Notes: generated by a model not told the origin, from the letters alone. Positions 10,136 to 19,613 are shown, counted from the stretch's first letter. The stretch is 64,000 nucleotides of DNA from Acidovorax sp. NB1 (GCF_005405905.1 NZ_BJHU01000013.1:310001-374000); one strand, 5' to 3'. Numbers and translations are program-made.

Positions 10136-11629
10136 ATGATTGACAACATCAGCTGGCTCGCGATTTACCCCGAAATCGTGCTGTTGACCATGGCCTGCGT
10201 GATCGCGCTGGTCGATCTGGGTGTTCACAGCGCACGCCGCACCGGCACTTATGTGCTGACCATGCTCACGCTGGCCGTGGTGGCTGCCCTGCAGGCCATG
10301 TACGCCAGCAGCGGCAACACCTTCTACGGTTTTGGCAACATGGTGGTGAGTGACGCCATGGGCAACTGGCTCAAGTGCTTTGCCACCGTGGCCATGATGA
10401 TCACGCTGGTCTATGGCCGTCCCTACGCGGCGGACCGCGACATGATGCGCGGCGGCGAGATGTTCACGCTGTCGATGTTTGCGCTGCTGGGCATGTTCAT
10501 CATGATCTCTGGCAACAACTTCCTGGTGATCTACCTGGGCTTGGAACTGCTCACGCTGTCGAGCTACGCACTCGTGGCTCTGCGCCGCGACAACGCCACA
10601 GCCACCGAAGCGGCCATGAAGTATTTCGTGCTTGGTGCCATGGCCAGCGGTTTCCTGTTGTATGGCCTGTCCATGGTCTACGGCGCCACGGGTTCGCTCG
10701 ATATCGGTCAGGTGTTCAAGGCCGTCAACTCCGGTCAGATCAAGCACCAGGTGCTGGTGTTTGGCCTCGTGTTTGTGGTGGCGGGTCTGGCGTTCAAGCT
10801 TGGCGTGGTGCCTTTCCACATGTGGATTCCCGACGTGTACCAGGGCGCTCCCACAGCCATCACGCTGATGATCGGTGGCGCGCCCAAGCTGGCGGCATTC
10901 GCGATCACCATCCGCCTGCTGGTCGATGGCCTGCTGCCCCTGGCGATCGACTGGCAGCAGATGCTGGCGGTGTTGGCGATCGGTTCGCTGCTGGTGGGTA
11001 ACCTGGCCGCCATTGCGCAGACCAACCTCAAGCGCATGCTGGCGTACTCCACCATTTCGCAGATGGGTTTTGTGCTGCTGGGCCTGATGTCGGGTGTGGT
11101 CAATGGCAATGTCGATGCCACGGCGGTCGAGAACGCCTATAGCGCGTCCATGTTCTACGTGGTGACCTATGTGCTGACCACGCTGGCCGCCTTCGGCGTG
11201 ATCCTGCTGCTGGCGCGTGAAGGCTTCGAGAGCGAAGAAATCTCCGACTTCGCCGGCCTGAACCAGCGCAGCCCGCTGTACGCCGGCGTGATGGCCGTGT
11301 GCCTGTTCTCGATGGCCGGTATCCCACCGATGGTGGGCTTCTACGCCAAGCTGTCGGTGCTGCAGGCCTTGGTGGCCTCCGGCCAGAGCCTGTACATCGC
11401 CATGGCTGTGTTCGCCGTCATCATGTCGCTGATCGGCGCCTTCTACTACCTGCGTGTGGTCAAGGTCATGTACTTTGATGCTCCGCTGACGGCCACTAAC
11501 GTGTCTGCCCCGGTGGATGTGCGTGTGGTGTTGACCATCAATGGTGCCCTGGTCCTGGTGCTGGGCCTGTTGCCTGGCGGCCTGATGGCGCTGTGTGCAG
11601 ACGCCGTGGTGCGCGCGCTGGCAACCTGA
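10136..11629 (+). CDS. nuoN: NADH-quinone oxidoreductase subunit N
   Basis: NuoN (ND2 homologue) is the third antiporter-like subunit and the last complex I gene of the operon. The 497-residue protein has the expected multi-helix hydrophobic pattern, the conserved [13 protein letters not shown] segment with its membrane Glu, and [20 protein letters not shown]. An 89-base gap without an obvious terminator leads to the DUF2818 gene, so read-through into the two small downstream genes is likely. Confidence 0.98.
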   Translation: MIDNISWLAIYPEIVLLTMACVIALVDLGVHSARRTGTYVLTMLTLAVVAALQAMYASSGNTFYGFGNMVVSDAMGNWLKCFATVAMMITLVYGRPYAADRDMMRGGEMFTLSMFALLGMFIMISGNNFLVIYLGLELLTLSSYALVALRRDNATATEAAMKYFVLGAMASGFLLYGLSMVYGATGSLDIGQVFKAVNSGQIKHQVLVFGLVFVVAGLAFKLGVVPFHMWIPDVYQGAPTAITLMIGGAPKLAAFAITIRLLVDGLLPLAIDWQQMLAVLAIGSLLVGNLAAIAQTNLKRMLAYSTISQMGFVLLGLMSGVVNGNVDATAVENAYSASMFYVVTYVLTTLAAFGVILLLAREGFESEEISDFAGLNQRSPLYAGVMAVCLFSMAGIPPMVGFYAKLSVLQALVASGQSLYIAMAVFAVIMSLIGAFYYLRVVKVMYFDAPLTATNVSAPVDVRVVLTINGALVLVLGLLPGGLMALCADAVVRALAT

Positions 11630-11718
11630 TCTGGATGCGGCCGAGATGCTGATGATGCTGCAGCAGCACGCTGCTTCTGTTTCCGTCGGTCGCTGACCGG
11701 TCACCGGCTCGTTCTTCC

Positions 11719-12027
11719 GTGTCGCTCACCGGATCCGTCTGGCTCATCATCGTGGCGGCCTTTGTGGCTGCCAACCTGCCCTTTGTGAACCAGCGCTGGC
11801 TGGTGGCGGGGCCGGTAGCTGCGCCCGCCAAGCCACTGGTGGGGCGGTTGTTGGAGCTGATCGCGCTCTACTTTGTGGTCGGTGCGCTGGCCCTGCTGCT
11901 GGAGCGCCGGGCCGGTCAGATTGCTCCCCAGGGTTGGGAGTTCTATGCCATCACCGGCACCATGTTCTTGACCTTTGCGTTTCCCGGTTTTGTGTACCGC
12001 TACCTGCTGCGGCGCCACCACGGTTGA
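11719..12027 (+). CDS. DUF2818 family small membrane protein
   Basis: This 102-residue protein has three hydrophobic segments: near the N-terminus (VWLIIVAAFVAANLPFV), in the middle (LLELIALYFVVGALALLLE) and near the C-terminus (MFLTFAFPGFVYRYLL). It matches the DUF2818 family as I know it. Genes of this family typically follow nuoN in betaproteobacteria, so a role linked to complex I assembly or stability is possible but unproven. The chosen start is GTG at 11719; no better ATG is in frame. The DUF1178 gene begins 33 bases later. Confidence 0.85.
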   Translation: MSLTGSVWLIIVAAFVAANLPFVNQRWLVAGPVAAPAKPLVGRLLELIALYFVVGALALLLERRAGQIAPQGWEFYAITGTMFLTFAFPGFVYRYLLRRHHG

Positions 12028-12060
12028 GCCGAGCGGAACGGCCTGTACACGCTAGTTGCC

Positions 12061-12546
12061 ATGAAGGTGCTGGACCTCCAATGTCGGCAAGGCCATGTCT
12101 TCGAGGGCTGGTTTGGTTCCGAGGACGACTTTCAGGGCCAGAAGCAGCGGGGCCTGGTGCAATGCCCCCTGTGTGGTGACGACCACATCGAAAAAAGGCT
12201 CAGCGCCCCGCGCTTGAACCTGGGCGCCCGGGCACCTGCAGCCCCCGAAGCCGCCACTACCCCCTCCGCGCTCCAAGGTACCCATAGCGTTGCCGCGTCG
12301 GAGGCCGCCATGCTGCCCCCGGCCTTGCAGGCTGCGTGGCTGGAACTGGCTCGCAAGGTGGTGGCCAACACGGAAGATGTGGGTTCGCGTTTTGCGCAGG
12401 AAGCCCGGCGCATGCACCATGGCGAGGTGGAAGAGCGCGCCATCCGGGGCCAGGCCACCCCCGACGAGGCGGTACAGCTGCTGGAAGAGGGCATTGCCGT
12501 GATGCCCTTGCCGCTGCCTGCGGCTGCCAAAGAAACCCTGCAGTAG
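12061..12546 (+). CDS. DUF1178 family protein
   Basis: The 161-residue soluble protein starts MKVLDLQCRQGHVFEGWFGS and has a zinc-ribbon-like pair of motifs, CRQGH and CPLCGDDHIEKRLS, as in the DUF1178 family. The middle is Ala/Pro-rich, and the C-terminal half (QEARRMHHGEVEERAIRG...) is conserved in this family. Its function is unknown. It is the last gene in the nuo direction. In related genomes I recall a NUDIX gene between DUF2818 and DUF1178; here only 33 bases separate them. Confidence 0.85.
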   Translation: MKVLDLQCRQGHVFEGWFGSEDDFQGQKQRGLVQCPLCGDDHIEKRLSAPRLNLGARAPAAPEAATTPSALQGTHSVAASEAAMLPPALQAAWLELARKVVANTEDVGSRFAQEARRMHHGEVEERAIRGQATPDEAVQLLEEGIAVMPLPLPAAAKETLQ

Positions 12547-12678
12547 CTTGCATGGGTTGGGGCGGGGCAGGAGGGGCCTGGATTTCTGCCTTTTTTGCCC
12601 TTCTGCGCGCGACCTGTATGTCTTTAATGCTATTATTTTTGTAATATTTGGACGTTGCTCCACGCCGCTCTGCCCGCC

Positions 12679-14526
12679 TCACGCTGCGAATTGCAGCGCC
12701 GCAAGCCGGGCATAGACGCCGCCCAGCGCCAGCAGGCTGGCGTGGGTGCCTTGTTCCACGATGCACCCATGGTCCAGCACCACGATGCGGTCTGCGTTCT
12801 GCACCGTGGCCAGCCGGTGCGCAATGACCAGTGTGGTGCGGCGCCCGGTGTGGCGTTGCATGGCGGTGTCGAGGGCCGCCTGCACCATGCGCTCGCTCTC
12901 GGCATCGAGGGCGCTGGTGGCTTCGTCAAGCAGCAGCAGCGGCGGGTTCTTGAGCATGGCGCGTGCAATCGCGATGCGCTGGCGCTGTCCGCCTGACAGC
13001 CGCACGCCACGTTCGCCCAGGAAGGTGGCATAACCTTCGGGCAGGGCCGTGATGAAGTCATGCGCAAACGCGGCACGGGCGGCGGCCAGCACTTCGTCGT
13101 CCGTGGCTTCGGGGCGCCCATAGCGGATGTTGTCCATGGCCGAGGTCGAAAAGATCACGGCGTCCTGCGGCACCGTCCCGGTGTGGGCGCGAAGGGTGTC
13201 GAGCGCGATGTCGCGGATGTCCACTCCGTTGAGCAGGATGCGCCCGCGCCTGGGCTCCGGTGCACCGATAAGGCTGGGTGGGGTCGTGGCATCCACGTCA
13301 TAAAACCGCTGCAGCAACTGGAACACTGTGGTCTTGCCCGCACCGCTGGAGCCCACCAGGGCCACGGTTTCCCCGGGGGCCAGGTGCAGTGAAAAGCCAT
13401 GCAGCGCGGCCTGCTCCGGGCGCGATGGATAGTGAAACCACACATCGTCAAACTGCACCTCCAGGCCCTGGCCCGACGTGGGCAAGGGCCGGGGCGTTGC
13501 GGGGTCTGCCACGGGGGAGCGGCTTCCCAGCAGCTCCATCAGCCGTTCGGTGGCGCCCGCAGCGCGCAGCAGGTCTCCGTACACCTCTCCCAGCACCGCC
13601 ACGGCACCCGCCAGCAGGATCACATAGACCACGGTTTGCCCCAGGTGGCCTGCACTCATCTGGCCTGCCAGCACGGCTTCTGTGCCACGGTACAGCCCCC
13701 ACAGCAGCAGGGCGGCATTGGCAATGATGATGAAGGCGACCAGCACGGCCCGTGCGCGGGTGCGCTGGATGGCGGCCTGGAAGGCGTTCTCGGTGGCACG
13801 CATGAAGCGGGCCGTCTCGCGGGGTTCGGCGGCGTGGCTTTGCACCACCGGCACGGCATTCAGCACCTCGGCTGCGATGGCGCTGGAGTCGGCCACACGG
13901 TCCTGGCTGTCGCGCGACAAACTCCGCACGCGCCGACCGATCCACATGGTGGGCAAGACCACCAACACCACCGCCAACAGCACGACCGACATGACATAGG
14001 GGTTGGTCCACACCAGCATGGCCAGCGCACCGATGCCCATCACCGCATTGCGCAGGCCCATCGACAGCGAGGACCCGACCACAGCCTGCACCAGGGTCGT
14101 GTCAGCTGTGAGGCGGGACAACACCTCCCCGGTCTGCGTGGTTTCAAAAAACTGCGGGCTTTGCCGCAGCACATGGCTGTACACGGCATTGCGCAGGTCG
14201 GCGGTCACCCGCTCGCCCAGCCAGCTCACCATGTAAAAGCGTGCCGCAGAAAACACCCCCAAGGCAACGGCAACGGCGAACAGCGCCTCAAAATGGCCCC
14301 GCAACGCCATGGCCTGAGCGCCCTTGTCAGCGGCTGCGCCCCCCACCAGACCCCCATCGACCAGGCCGCGCAGCGCCACAGGAAACGCCAGCGTGGCCAG
14401 AGCCGCCAGCACCAGGAAGACCCCTGACAGCATGATGCGTATGCGGTAGGGGCGCAAAAACGGGAGCAGGCCGGTTAACGAGCGGGGTGCCCCGCGTGCC
14501 GGGGTGGAGGAGGGGGTGGATGCCAT
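12679..14526 (-). CDS. ABC exporter, fused transmembrane/ATPase (MsbA/LmrA type)
   Basis: This 615-residue half-transporter has six predicted membrane helices (roughly residues 20-320) fused to an ABC ATPase domain. The ATPase shows Walker A GSSGAGKTT, signature LSGGQRQR and Walker B LLLLDEATSALD followed by the switch His in VIAHRL. Such proteins work as homodimers and export lipids, drugs or peptides; the substrate cannot be read from sequence. The ATG at 14526 was chosen because the upstream extension is non-conserved in appearance. It is convergent with the DUF1178 gene and divergent from the importer operon starting at 14874. Confidence 0.9.
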   Translation of the reverse strand: MASTPSSTPARGAPRSLTGLLPFLRPYRIRIMLSGVFLVLAALATLAFPVALRGLVDGGLVGGAAADKGAQAMALRGHFEALFAVAVALGVFSAARFYMVSWLGERVTADLRNAVYSHVLRQSPQFFETTQTGEVLSRLTADTTLVQAVVGSSLSMGLRNAVMGIGALAMLVWTNPYVMSVVLLAVVLVVLPTMWIGRRVRSLSRDSQDRVADSSAIAAEVLNAVPVVQSHAAEPRETARFMRATENAFQAAIQRTRARAVLVAFIIIANAALLLWGLYRGTEAVLAGQMSAGHLGQTVVYVILLAGAVAVLGEVYGDLLRAAGATERLMELLGSRSPVADPATPRPLPTSGQGLEVQFDDVWFHYPSRPEQAALHGFSLHLAPGETVALVGSSGAGKTTVFQLLQRFYDVDATTPPSLIGAPEPRRGRILLNGVDIRDIALDTLRAHTGTVPQDAVIFSTSAMDNIRYGRPEATDDEVLAAARAAFAHDFITALPEGYATFLGERGVRLSGGQRQRIAIARAMLKNPPLLLLDEATSALDAESERMVQAALDTAMQRHTGRRTTLVIAHRLATVQNADRIVVLDHGCIVEQGTHASLLALGGVYARLAALQFAA

Positions 14527-14688
14527 GGCGGCAGTGTAGGCCCGGCCAGAGCAGGTGCCATCGGGGCAAGGATTTGCCGAGCCCCGGGGCGCTGTCAGCA
14601 AAAAGTCAGTGATGCATCGCCCGCACGGGCCGCAGCACCAGCATCGCCAGCCCGCCGTGTGAGCCGCTGGATTGAGCGCTGGCCTGCG

Positions 14689-14720
14689 GTGCAGGCTTGT
14701 CGCCGGTGGCGAGCCTGCAC
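14689..14720. repeat. Strong inverted repeat upstream of importer operon
   Basis: The outer arms GTGCAGGC (14689-14696) and GCCTGCAC (14713-14720) are perfect complements. The inner arms TCGCC (14700-14704) and GGCGA (14708-14712) close around a GGT loop, with a three-base bulge on the left side. No T-run follows, so it is not a typical intrinsic terminator for the rightward strand. It could be an operator, a transcript hairpin or the remains of a mobile palindrome. Confidence 0.6.
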
Positions 14721-14737
14721 GGCCGGCGACCGCTACG

Positions 14738-14759
14738 TAGGCATTTATACATAGGCATT
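14738..14759. promoter_or_regulatory. Direct repeat, candidate regulator site
   Basis: Two copies of TAGGCATT start 14 bases apart (14738 and 14752) in an AT-rich pocket about 115 bases before the importer ATP-binding gene. Direct repeats with such spacing are common for transcription-factor sites, but no specific factor can be named from the sequence. An AGTCCCAG segment follows directly. Confidence 0.35.
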
Positions 14760-14873
14760 AGTCCCAGTATCTACCGCAGGGTAGGGGGACATACGATGCG
14801 CCGAGACCCACACACGTGGAGACCTTGTCGCAAGGCTCCCTTTCTCAGCACCCTACGGAGCGGCCAAGGCGCA

Positions 14874-15644
14874 ATGAGCGACGTCATTCTTGAAACCAAA
14901 AGCCTGACCAAAGAGTTCAAGGGCTTCACTGCCGTGAGCGATGTGAACCTGGCGGTGCGCCGGGGCTCCATCCATGCGCTGATCGGCCCCAATGGCGCAG
15001 GCAAGACCACCTGCTTCAACCTGCTGACCAAGTTCCTGGAGCCCACCTCGGGGCTCATCCGCTTCAACGGGCACGACATCACGCGGGAGCAGCCCGCGCA
15101 GATTGCCCGGCGCGGCGTGATTCGTTCGTTCCAGATCTCGGCGGTGTTTCCCCACCTCACGCTGATGGAGAACGTGCGCCTGGGCCTGCAGCGCAAGCTC
15201 GGCACCTCGTTCCACTTCTGGCGCAGCGAACGCACCCTGAGCCAACTGGATGACCGCGCCATGCAACTGCTGACCGAGGTGGGCCTGGAAGACCTGGCCG
15301 ACGAGGTCACGGTGAACCTGCCCTATGGCCGCAAGCGTGCGCTGGAGATCGCCACCACGCTGTCGATGGAGCCCGAGCTGATGCTGCTGGACGAACCCAC
15401 CCAGGGCATGGGCCACGAAGACGTGGACCGCGTCACCCAGCTCATCAAGAAAGTGTCGGCGGGCCGCACCATCCTGATGGTGGAGCACAACATGAAAGTG
15501 GTTTCCACCATTGCCGACCGCATCACCGTGCTGCAGCGCGGCGCCGTGCTGGCCGAAGGGCCTTACGCCGAAGTCTCGAACAACCCCCAAGTCATGGAAG
15601 CCTACATGGGCACGACCGACGGCCAACTGCAGGGAGCGCACTGA
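14874..15644 (+). CDS. Branched-chain-type ABC transporter ATP-binding protein (LivG family)
   Basis: This 256-residue ABC ATPase energises import of amino acids or related organic acids. It shows Walker A GPNGAGKTT, Q-loop RSFQISAVFPHLT, Walker B ELMLLDEPTQGMG and switch His in VEHNMKV. The signature is atypical: the region before Walker B reads NLPYGRKRALEIATTLS rather than LSGGQ, as is common in LivG proteins. The ATG at 14874 removes a long N-terminal extension with no family counterpart. The stop overlaps the start of the next ATPase (TGATG). It heads the five-gene importer operon 14874-19613. Confidence 0.9.
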   Translation: MSDVILETKSLTKEFKGFTAVSDVNLAVRRGSIHALIGPNGAGKTTCFNLLTKFLEPTSGLIRFNGHDITREQPAQIARRGVIRSFQISAVFPHLTLMENVRLGLQRKLGTSFHFWRSERTLSQLDDRAMQLLTEVGLEDLADEVTVNLPYGRKRALEIATTLSMEPELMLLDEPTQGMGHEDVDRVTQLIKKVSAGRTILMVEHNMKVVSTIADRITVLQRGAVLAEGPYAEVSNNPQVMEAYMGTTDGQLQGAH

Positions 15645-16357
15645 TGGCTGGCGTTCCCGCACTCGAAATCAAGAACCTCGAAGCCTGGTATGGCGAGTCG
15701 CATGTGCTGCATGGCGTGGACATCGTGGTGCAGCCCGGCGAGGTGGTCACGCTGCTGGGCCGCAACGGCGCAGGGCGCACCACCACCATGCGCGCCATCA
15801 TGGGCCTCACCGGTGCGCGCAAGGGCTCGGTCAAGATCAACGGCGTGGAAACCGTGAACATGCCCACGCACCGCATCGCCCACCTGGGCGTGGGCTACTG
15901 CCCCGAAGAGCGCGGCATTTTCTCCAGCCTGTCGTGTGAAGAGAACCTGCTGCTGCCACCGGCGCTCAAGACCGGAAAAGCCGGTATGTCGGTGCAGGAG
16001 ATTTACGCCATGTTTCCCAACCTGGCCGAGCGCAAGAACAGCCAGGGCACACGCCTGTCGGGCGGCGAGCAGCAGATGCTGGCCGTGGCCCGCATCCTGC
16101 GCACGGGCGCCAACCTGCTGCTGCTCGACGAAATCTCCGAGGGCCTGGCGCCCGTCATCGTGCAGGCCCTGGCCCGCATGATCAAGATGCTGCGCGAAAA
16201 GGGCTACACCGTGGTCATGGTCGAGCAGAACTTCCGCTTTGCCGCGCCGCTGGCCGACCGCTTCTACGTGATGGAACACGGGCGCATCGTGGAGAAGTTC
16301 GGGGCTGCCGAGCTGGAAGCCAAGATGCCTGTGCTCAACGAACTGCTGGGCGTCTGA
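15644..16357 (+). CDS. Branched-chain-type ABC transporter ATP-binding protein (LivF family)
   Basis: This is the 237-residue partner ATPase of the LivG-like protein. The signature LSGGEQQMLAVAR, Walker B NLLLLDEISEGLAP and switch His region are visible. Walker A reads GRNGAGRTT (residues 39-47): the invariant Lys that contacts the ATP phosphates is Arg45, and the Walker B glutamate region reads DEISEG rather than DEPTxG. ATPase function might therefore rest mainly on the LivG partner, or Arg may substitute. It is translationally coupled to the upstream gene, and a 59-base gap precedes the binding-protein gene. Confidence 0.88.
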   Translation: MAGVPALEIKNLEAWYGESHVLHGVDIVVQPGEVVTLLGRNGAGRTTTMRAIMGLTGARKGSVKINGVETVNMPTHRIAHLGVGYCPEERGIFSSLSCEENLLLPPALKTGKAGMSVQEIYAMFPNLAERKNSQGTRLSGGEQQMLAVARILRTGANLLLLDEISEGLAPVIVQALARMIKMLREKGYTVVMVEQNFRFAAPLADRFYVMEHGRIVEKFGAAELEAKMPVLNELLGV

Positions 16358-16416
16358 GACACGCCCACACTCTTTCCCCACCGTTTTCTTCCACCACACC
16401 TATAGGAGACAAATCC

Positions 16417-17613
16417 ATGAAGAAACAACTCAAAGTGCTGGCACTGATGCTGGGCGTTGCTGGCTTGGCCACCTCGGCTGCGCACGCGCAGGACAAGGTC
16501 AAGATCGGTTTCATCACCGACATGTCCAGCCTGTACGCGGACGTGGAAGGCAAGAACGGCGCGGTCGCCATCCAGATGGCGATTGATGACTTTGGTGGCA
16601 AGGTGCTGGGCATGCCCATCGAATTGATGAGCGCCGACCACCAGAACAAGGCCGACATCGCCGCCTCCAAGGCGCGCGAATGGATCGACACCCAGGGCCT
16701 CACCATGGTGTTTGGTGGCACCAACTCGGGCACCGCACTGGCCATCGCCAAGGTGGCGCAGGAGAAGAAGCGTGTCTACATCAACAACGGCGCCGCCAGC
16801 TCCGCCCTGACCAACGAACAGTGCTCGCCTTACACCGTGCACTATGCGTATGACACCGTGGCTCTGGCCAAGGGCACGGGCTCGGCCATTGTGGATGGCG
16901 GCGGCAAGAGCTGGTACTTCCTGACGGCTGACTACGCTTTCGGCCACGCGCTTGAAGCCGACACCACCGCCGTGGTCAAGGCCAAGGGCGGCACTGTGGT
17001 GGGTGCTGTGCGCCACCCACTGAACGCATCGGACTTCTCGTCCTTCCTGCTGCAGGCGCAGAACTCCAAGGCCCAGATCCTGGGCCTGGCCAATGCGGGC
17101 GGCGACACCATCAACTCCATCAAGGCCGCCAAGGAGTTTGGCATCGGCAAGAGCATGAAGCTTGCTGGCCTGCTGATCTTCATCTCTGACGTGCACAGCC
17201 TGGGCCTGCGCAACACCGAAGGCCTGCAGTTCACCACCAGCTGGTACTGGGACCTGAACGACGAGACCCGCAAGTTCTCGGCCCGCTTCTTCGAGAAGAC
17301 CAAGCGCATGCCCGGTGAGATCCAAGCGGCCGACTACTCGGCCACCATGAACTACCTCAAGGCCGTGGAAGCCGCCAAGACGGTGGATGCCGACAAGGTC
17401 ATGGAAACCTGGCGCAAGATGAAGATGAACGACTTCTTTGCCTCGGGACAGATTCGTCCTGATGGCCGGTATGTGCACGACATGTACCTGATGGAAGTGA
17501 AGAAGCCTGCAGAGTCCACCAAGCCCTGGGACTACTACAAGCTGATCAAGAAGCTGCCTGGTGACTCCGTGTTCACCACCAAGGCCGAGAGCAAGTGCGC
17601 GCTCTGGAAGTAA
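16417..17613 (+). CDS. ABC transporter periplasmic substrate-binding protein (LivK family)
   Basis: A 398-residue type I periplasmic binding protein that captures the substrate for the importer. The N-terminal signal peptide is clear (basic MKKQLK, hydrophobic core, cleavage near AHA-QD). The mature part begins KVKIGFITDMSSLYADVEG, a typical Leu/Ile/Val-binding-like fold. The ribosome site AGGAG lies seven to eight bases before the ATG. The ligand is unknown; some members of this subgroup bind aromatic or short-chain acids rather than amino acids. It is the third gene of the operon, with permeases downstream. Confidence 0.9.
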   Translation: MKKQLKVLALMLGVAGLATSAAHAQDKVKIGFITDMSSLYADVEGKNGAVAIQMAIDDFGGKVLGMPIELMSADHQNKADIAASKAREWIDTQGLTMVFGGTNSGTALAIAKVAQEKKRVYINNGAASSALTNEQCSPYTVHYAYDTVALAKGTGSAIVDGGGKSWYFLTADYAFGHALEADTTAVVKAKGGTVVGAVRHPLNASDFSSFLLQAQNSKAQILGLANAGGDTINSIKAAKEFGIGKSMKLAGLLIFISDVHSLGLRNTEGLQFTTSWYWDLNDETRKFSARFFEKTKRMPGEIQAADYSATMNYLKAVEAAKTVDADKVMETWRKMKMNDFFASGQIRPDGRYVHDMYLMEVKKPAESTKPWDYYKLIKKLPGDSVFTTKAESKCALWK

Positions 17614-17714
17614 ACCCCTGAGAGTACGCACCCGGGCCCAACCCTGCCGCTGCGGGCGGGGCCCGGCCTGCGGGCGCCCTCTGACCTGAACCCCTCCACC
17701 TGCTGCTGCCTCCC

Positions 17715-18599
17715 ATGGAAATCTTTGGTGTCTCATTGCCCGGCCTGTTGAGCCAGCTCCTTCTGGGGCTGGTCAACGGATCGTTTTACGCAATCCTCAG
17801 CCTGGGGCTGGCCGTGATCTTCGGCCTGCTCAACGTCATCAACTTTGCGCACGGTGCGCTGTTCATGACCGGGGCGTTGCTGACATGGATGGCCATGAAC
17901 TACTTCGGCATTAACTACTGGTTGATGCTGGTGCTGGCGCCGCTCGTGGTGGGGCTGTTCGGAGTGCTGATCGAGCGCCTGCTGCTGCGCTGGATCTACA
18001 AGCTCGATCATCTGTACGGCCTGTTGCTCACGCTGGGCCTCACGCTGCTGATCGAAGGCGTGTTCCGCTCCATCTACGGTGTGTCGGGCCTGGGCTATGA
18101 CACGCCCGAGCTGCTCGAAGGCGCGACCAACCTCGGCTTCATGATCATGCCCAACTACCGCGCCTGGGTCGTTGTGGCATCGGTGGTCGTGTGCCTGGCC
18201 ACTTGGTATGTGATCGAAAAAACCAAGCTTGGCGCCTACCTGCGCGCCGGCACTGAAAACCCGCGTCTGGTAGAGGCCTTCGGCATCAACGTGCCGGTGA
18301 TGGTGACATTGACCTACGCCTTTGGCGCAGCGCTGGCCGCGTTTGCCGGGGTGCTCGCAGCCCCTGTGTACCAGGTCACACCGCTCATGGGCCAGAACCT
18401 CATCATCGTGGTGTTTGCCGTGGTGGTGATTGGTGGCATGGGCTCCATCATGGGCTCCATCCTCACCGGGCTGGGCCTGGGCATCATCGAAGGCTTCACC
18501 AAGGTGTTCTACCCTGAAGCATCTTCCACCGTGGTGTTTGTCATCATGGTCATCGTTCTTCTCATTCGCCCCGCCGGCCTGTTCGGCAAAGAAAAATAA
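17715..18599 (+). CDS. Branched-chain-type ABC transporter permease (LivH family)
   Basis: This 294-residue membrane permease has about eight helices. It shows the LivH hallmark GLVNGSFYAILSLGLAVIFG near the N-terminus and a C-terminal GGMGSIMGSILTGLGLG segment forming the ATPase-coupling region. It pairs with the LivM-like permease encoded 12 bases downstream. A 101-base gap to the binding-protein gene is common in such operons and may allow differential expression of the more abundant binding protein. Confidence 0.9.
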   Translation: MEIFGVSLPGLLSQLLLGLVNGSFYAILSLGLAVIFGLLNVINFAHGALFMTGALLTWMAMNYFGINYWLMLVLAPLVVGLFGVLIERLLLRWIYKLDHLYGLLLTLGLTLLIEGVFRSIYGVSGLGYDTPELLEGATNLGFMIMPNYRAWVVVASVVVCLATWYVIEKTKLGAYLRAGTENPRLVEAFGINVPVMVTLTYAFGAALAAFAGVLAAPVYQVTPLMGQNLIIVVFAVVVIGGMGSIMGSILTGLGLGIIEGFTKVFYPEASSTVVFVIMVIVLLIRPAGLFGKEK

Positions 18600-18611
18600 G
18601 GGGCCGCCAGC

Positions 18612-19613
18612 ATGAACTTCAAGAACATTGCCCCCATCGGATACGGCCTGCTGCTGCTGGGCCTGGTTGCCGCGCCGTTCCTCGGTGCCTACCCTGTTTT
18701 CGTGATGAAGCTCATGTGCTTTGCACTGTTTGCTTCGGCCTTCAACCTGCTGCTGGGCTACACAGGGCTGCTGTCGTTTGGCCACGCGGCCTTTCTGGGG
18801 GGCGCTGCCTACGTGGCGGGCCACGCAATCAAGGTCTGGGGCCTCACGCCCGAGGTGGGCCTGCTTCTGGGCACGGCAGGCGGCGCGCTGCTGGGCCTGC
18901 TCTTTGGCTGGCTCGCCATCCGCCGCCAGGGCATCTACTTCTCGATGATCACACTGGCGCTGGCGCAGATGCTTTTCTTCGCCTGCCTGCAGGCCAAGTT
19001 CACCGGCGGCGAAGACGGCCTGCAAGGCGTGCCACGCGGCAAGCTGTTTGGCGTGATCGACCTGCAGAGTGATCTGGTCATGTACTACGTGGCGCTGGTA
19101 ATCGTGGCGCTGGCGTTTTTGCTCATCGTTCGCACCATCCATTCACCGTTTGGCCAGGTGCTCAAGGGCATCAAGGAGAACGAGCCCCGCGCCATTTCGC
19201 TGGGCTACGACACGCACCGCTTCAAGCTGCTGGCCTTTGTGCTGTCAGCCGCGCTGGCAGGCCTGGCGGGTTCGCTCAAGACCCTGGTGCTGGGCTTTGC
19301 CACGCTGTCGGACGTGCATTGGACCGCATCGGGCCAGGTCATTTTGATGACGCTGGTGGGCGGCCTCGGCACGCTGTCGGGCCCGCTCATCGGCTCGGCC
19401 GTGGTGGTGCTGCTCGAAAACAAGATTGGCGAATTTGGCAACCTGCTGGCCGCATTGACCAGCGTGGAATGGTTCAAGACCTTGGGCGAATCCGTCACCA
19501 TGGTCACGGGCCTGATCTTCGTGATCTGCGTGCTGGCCTTCCGCCGGGGCATCATGGGCGAAATTATTGCCTGGCTGGCACAGCGCCGAGCCGGCAGCTC
19601 CACCAAACATTGA
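18612..19613 (+). CDS. Branched-chain-type ABC transporter permease (LivM family)
   Basis: This 333-residue second membrane permease of the importer has the LivM hallmark FNLLLGYTGLLSFGHAAFLG, the cytoplasmic loop GQVLKGIKENEPRAISLGYD and the coupling segment MTLVGGLGTLSGPLIGSAVV. It is the last gene of the operon. A bidirectional hairpin terminator at 19654-19688 follows and separates it from the convergent lipocalin-like gene. Confidence 0.9.
   Translation: MNFKNIAPIGYGLLLLGLVAAPFLGAYPVFVMKLMCFALFASAFNLLLGYTGLLSFGHAAFLGGAAYVAGHAIKVWGLTPEVGLLLGTAGGALLGLLFGWLAIRRQGIYFSMITLALAQMLFFACLQAKFTGGEDGLQGVPRGKLFGVIDLQSDLVMYYVALVIVALAFLLIVRTIHSPFGQVLKGIKENEPRAISLGYDTHRFKLLAFVLSAALAGLAGSLKTLVLGFATLSDVHWTASGQVILMTLVGGLGTLSGPLIGSAVVVLLENKIGEFGNLLAALTSVEWFKTLGESVTMVTGLIFVICVLAFRRGIMGEIIAWLAQRRAGSSTKH

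Larger units (their letters stand above)
14527..14873. other. Intergenic divergent control region
   Basis: These 347 bases separate the exporter (leftward) from the importer operon (rightward) and contain no convincing gene. They hold a strong hairpin at 14689-14720 (arms GTGCAGGC and GCCTGCAC enclosing TCGCC/GGCGA) and a direct repeat TAGGCATT at 14738-14745 and 14752-14759. An unusually AT-rich stretch lies just before an AGTCCCAG segment. This is the only place for the importer promoter, so the repeats are candidate regulator-binding sites. I do not recognise a known riboswitch here. Confidence 0.6.

Noticed and set aside
7766-11704. A very long minus-strand open frame (over 1300 codons) opposite nuoL, nuoM and nuoN
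   Set aside because: It is the antisense shadow of three intact complex I genes. Its composition is dominated by His, Gln and Arg, as expected for the complement of high-GC membrane-protein genes.
14740-14873. Riboswitch leader for the importer operon
   Set aside because: Several short pairings can be drawn, but no conserved core of a known riboswitch class could be recognised.
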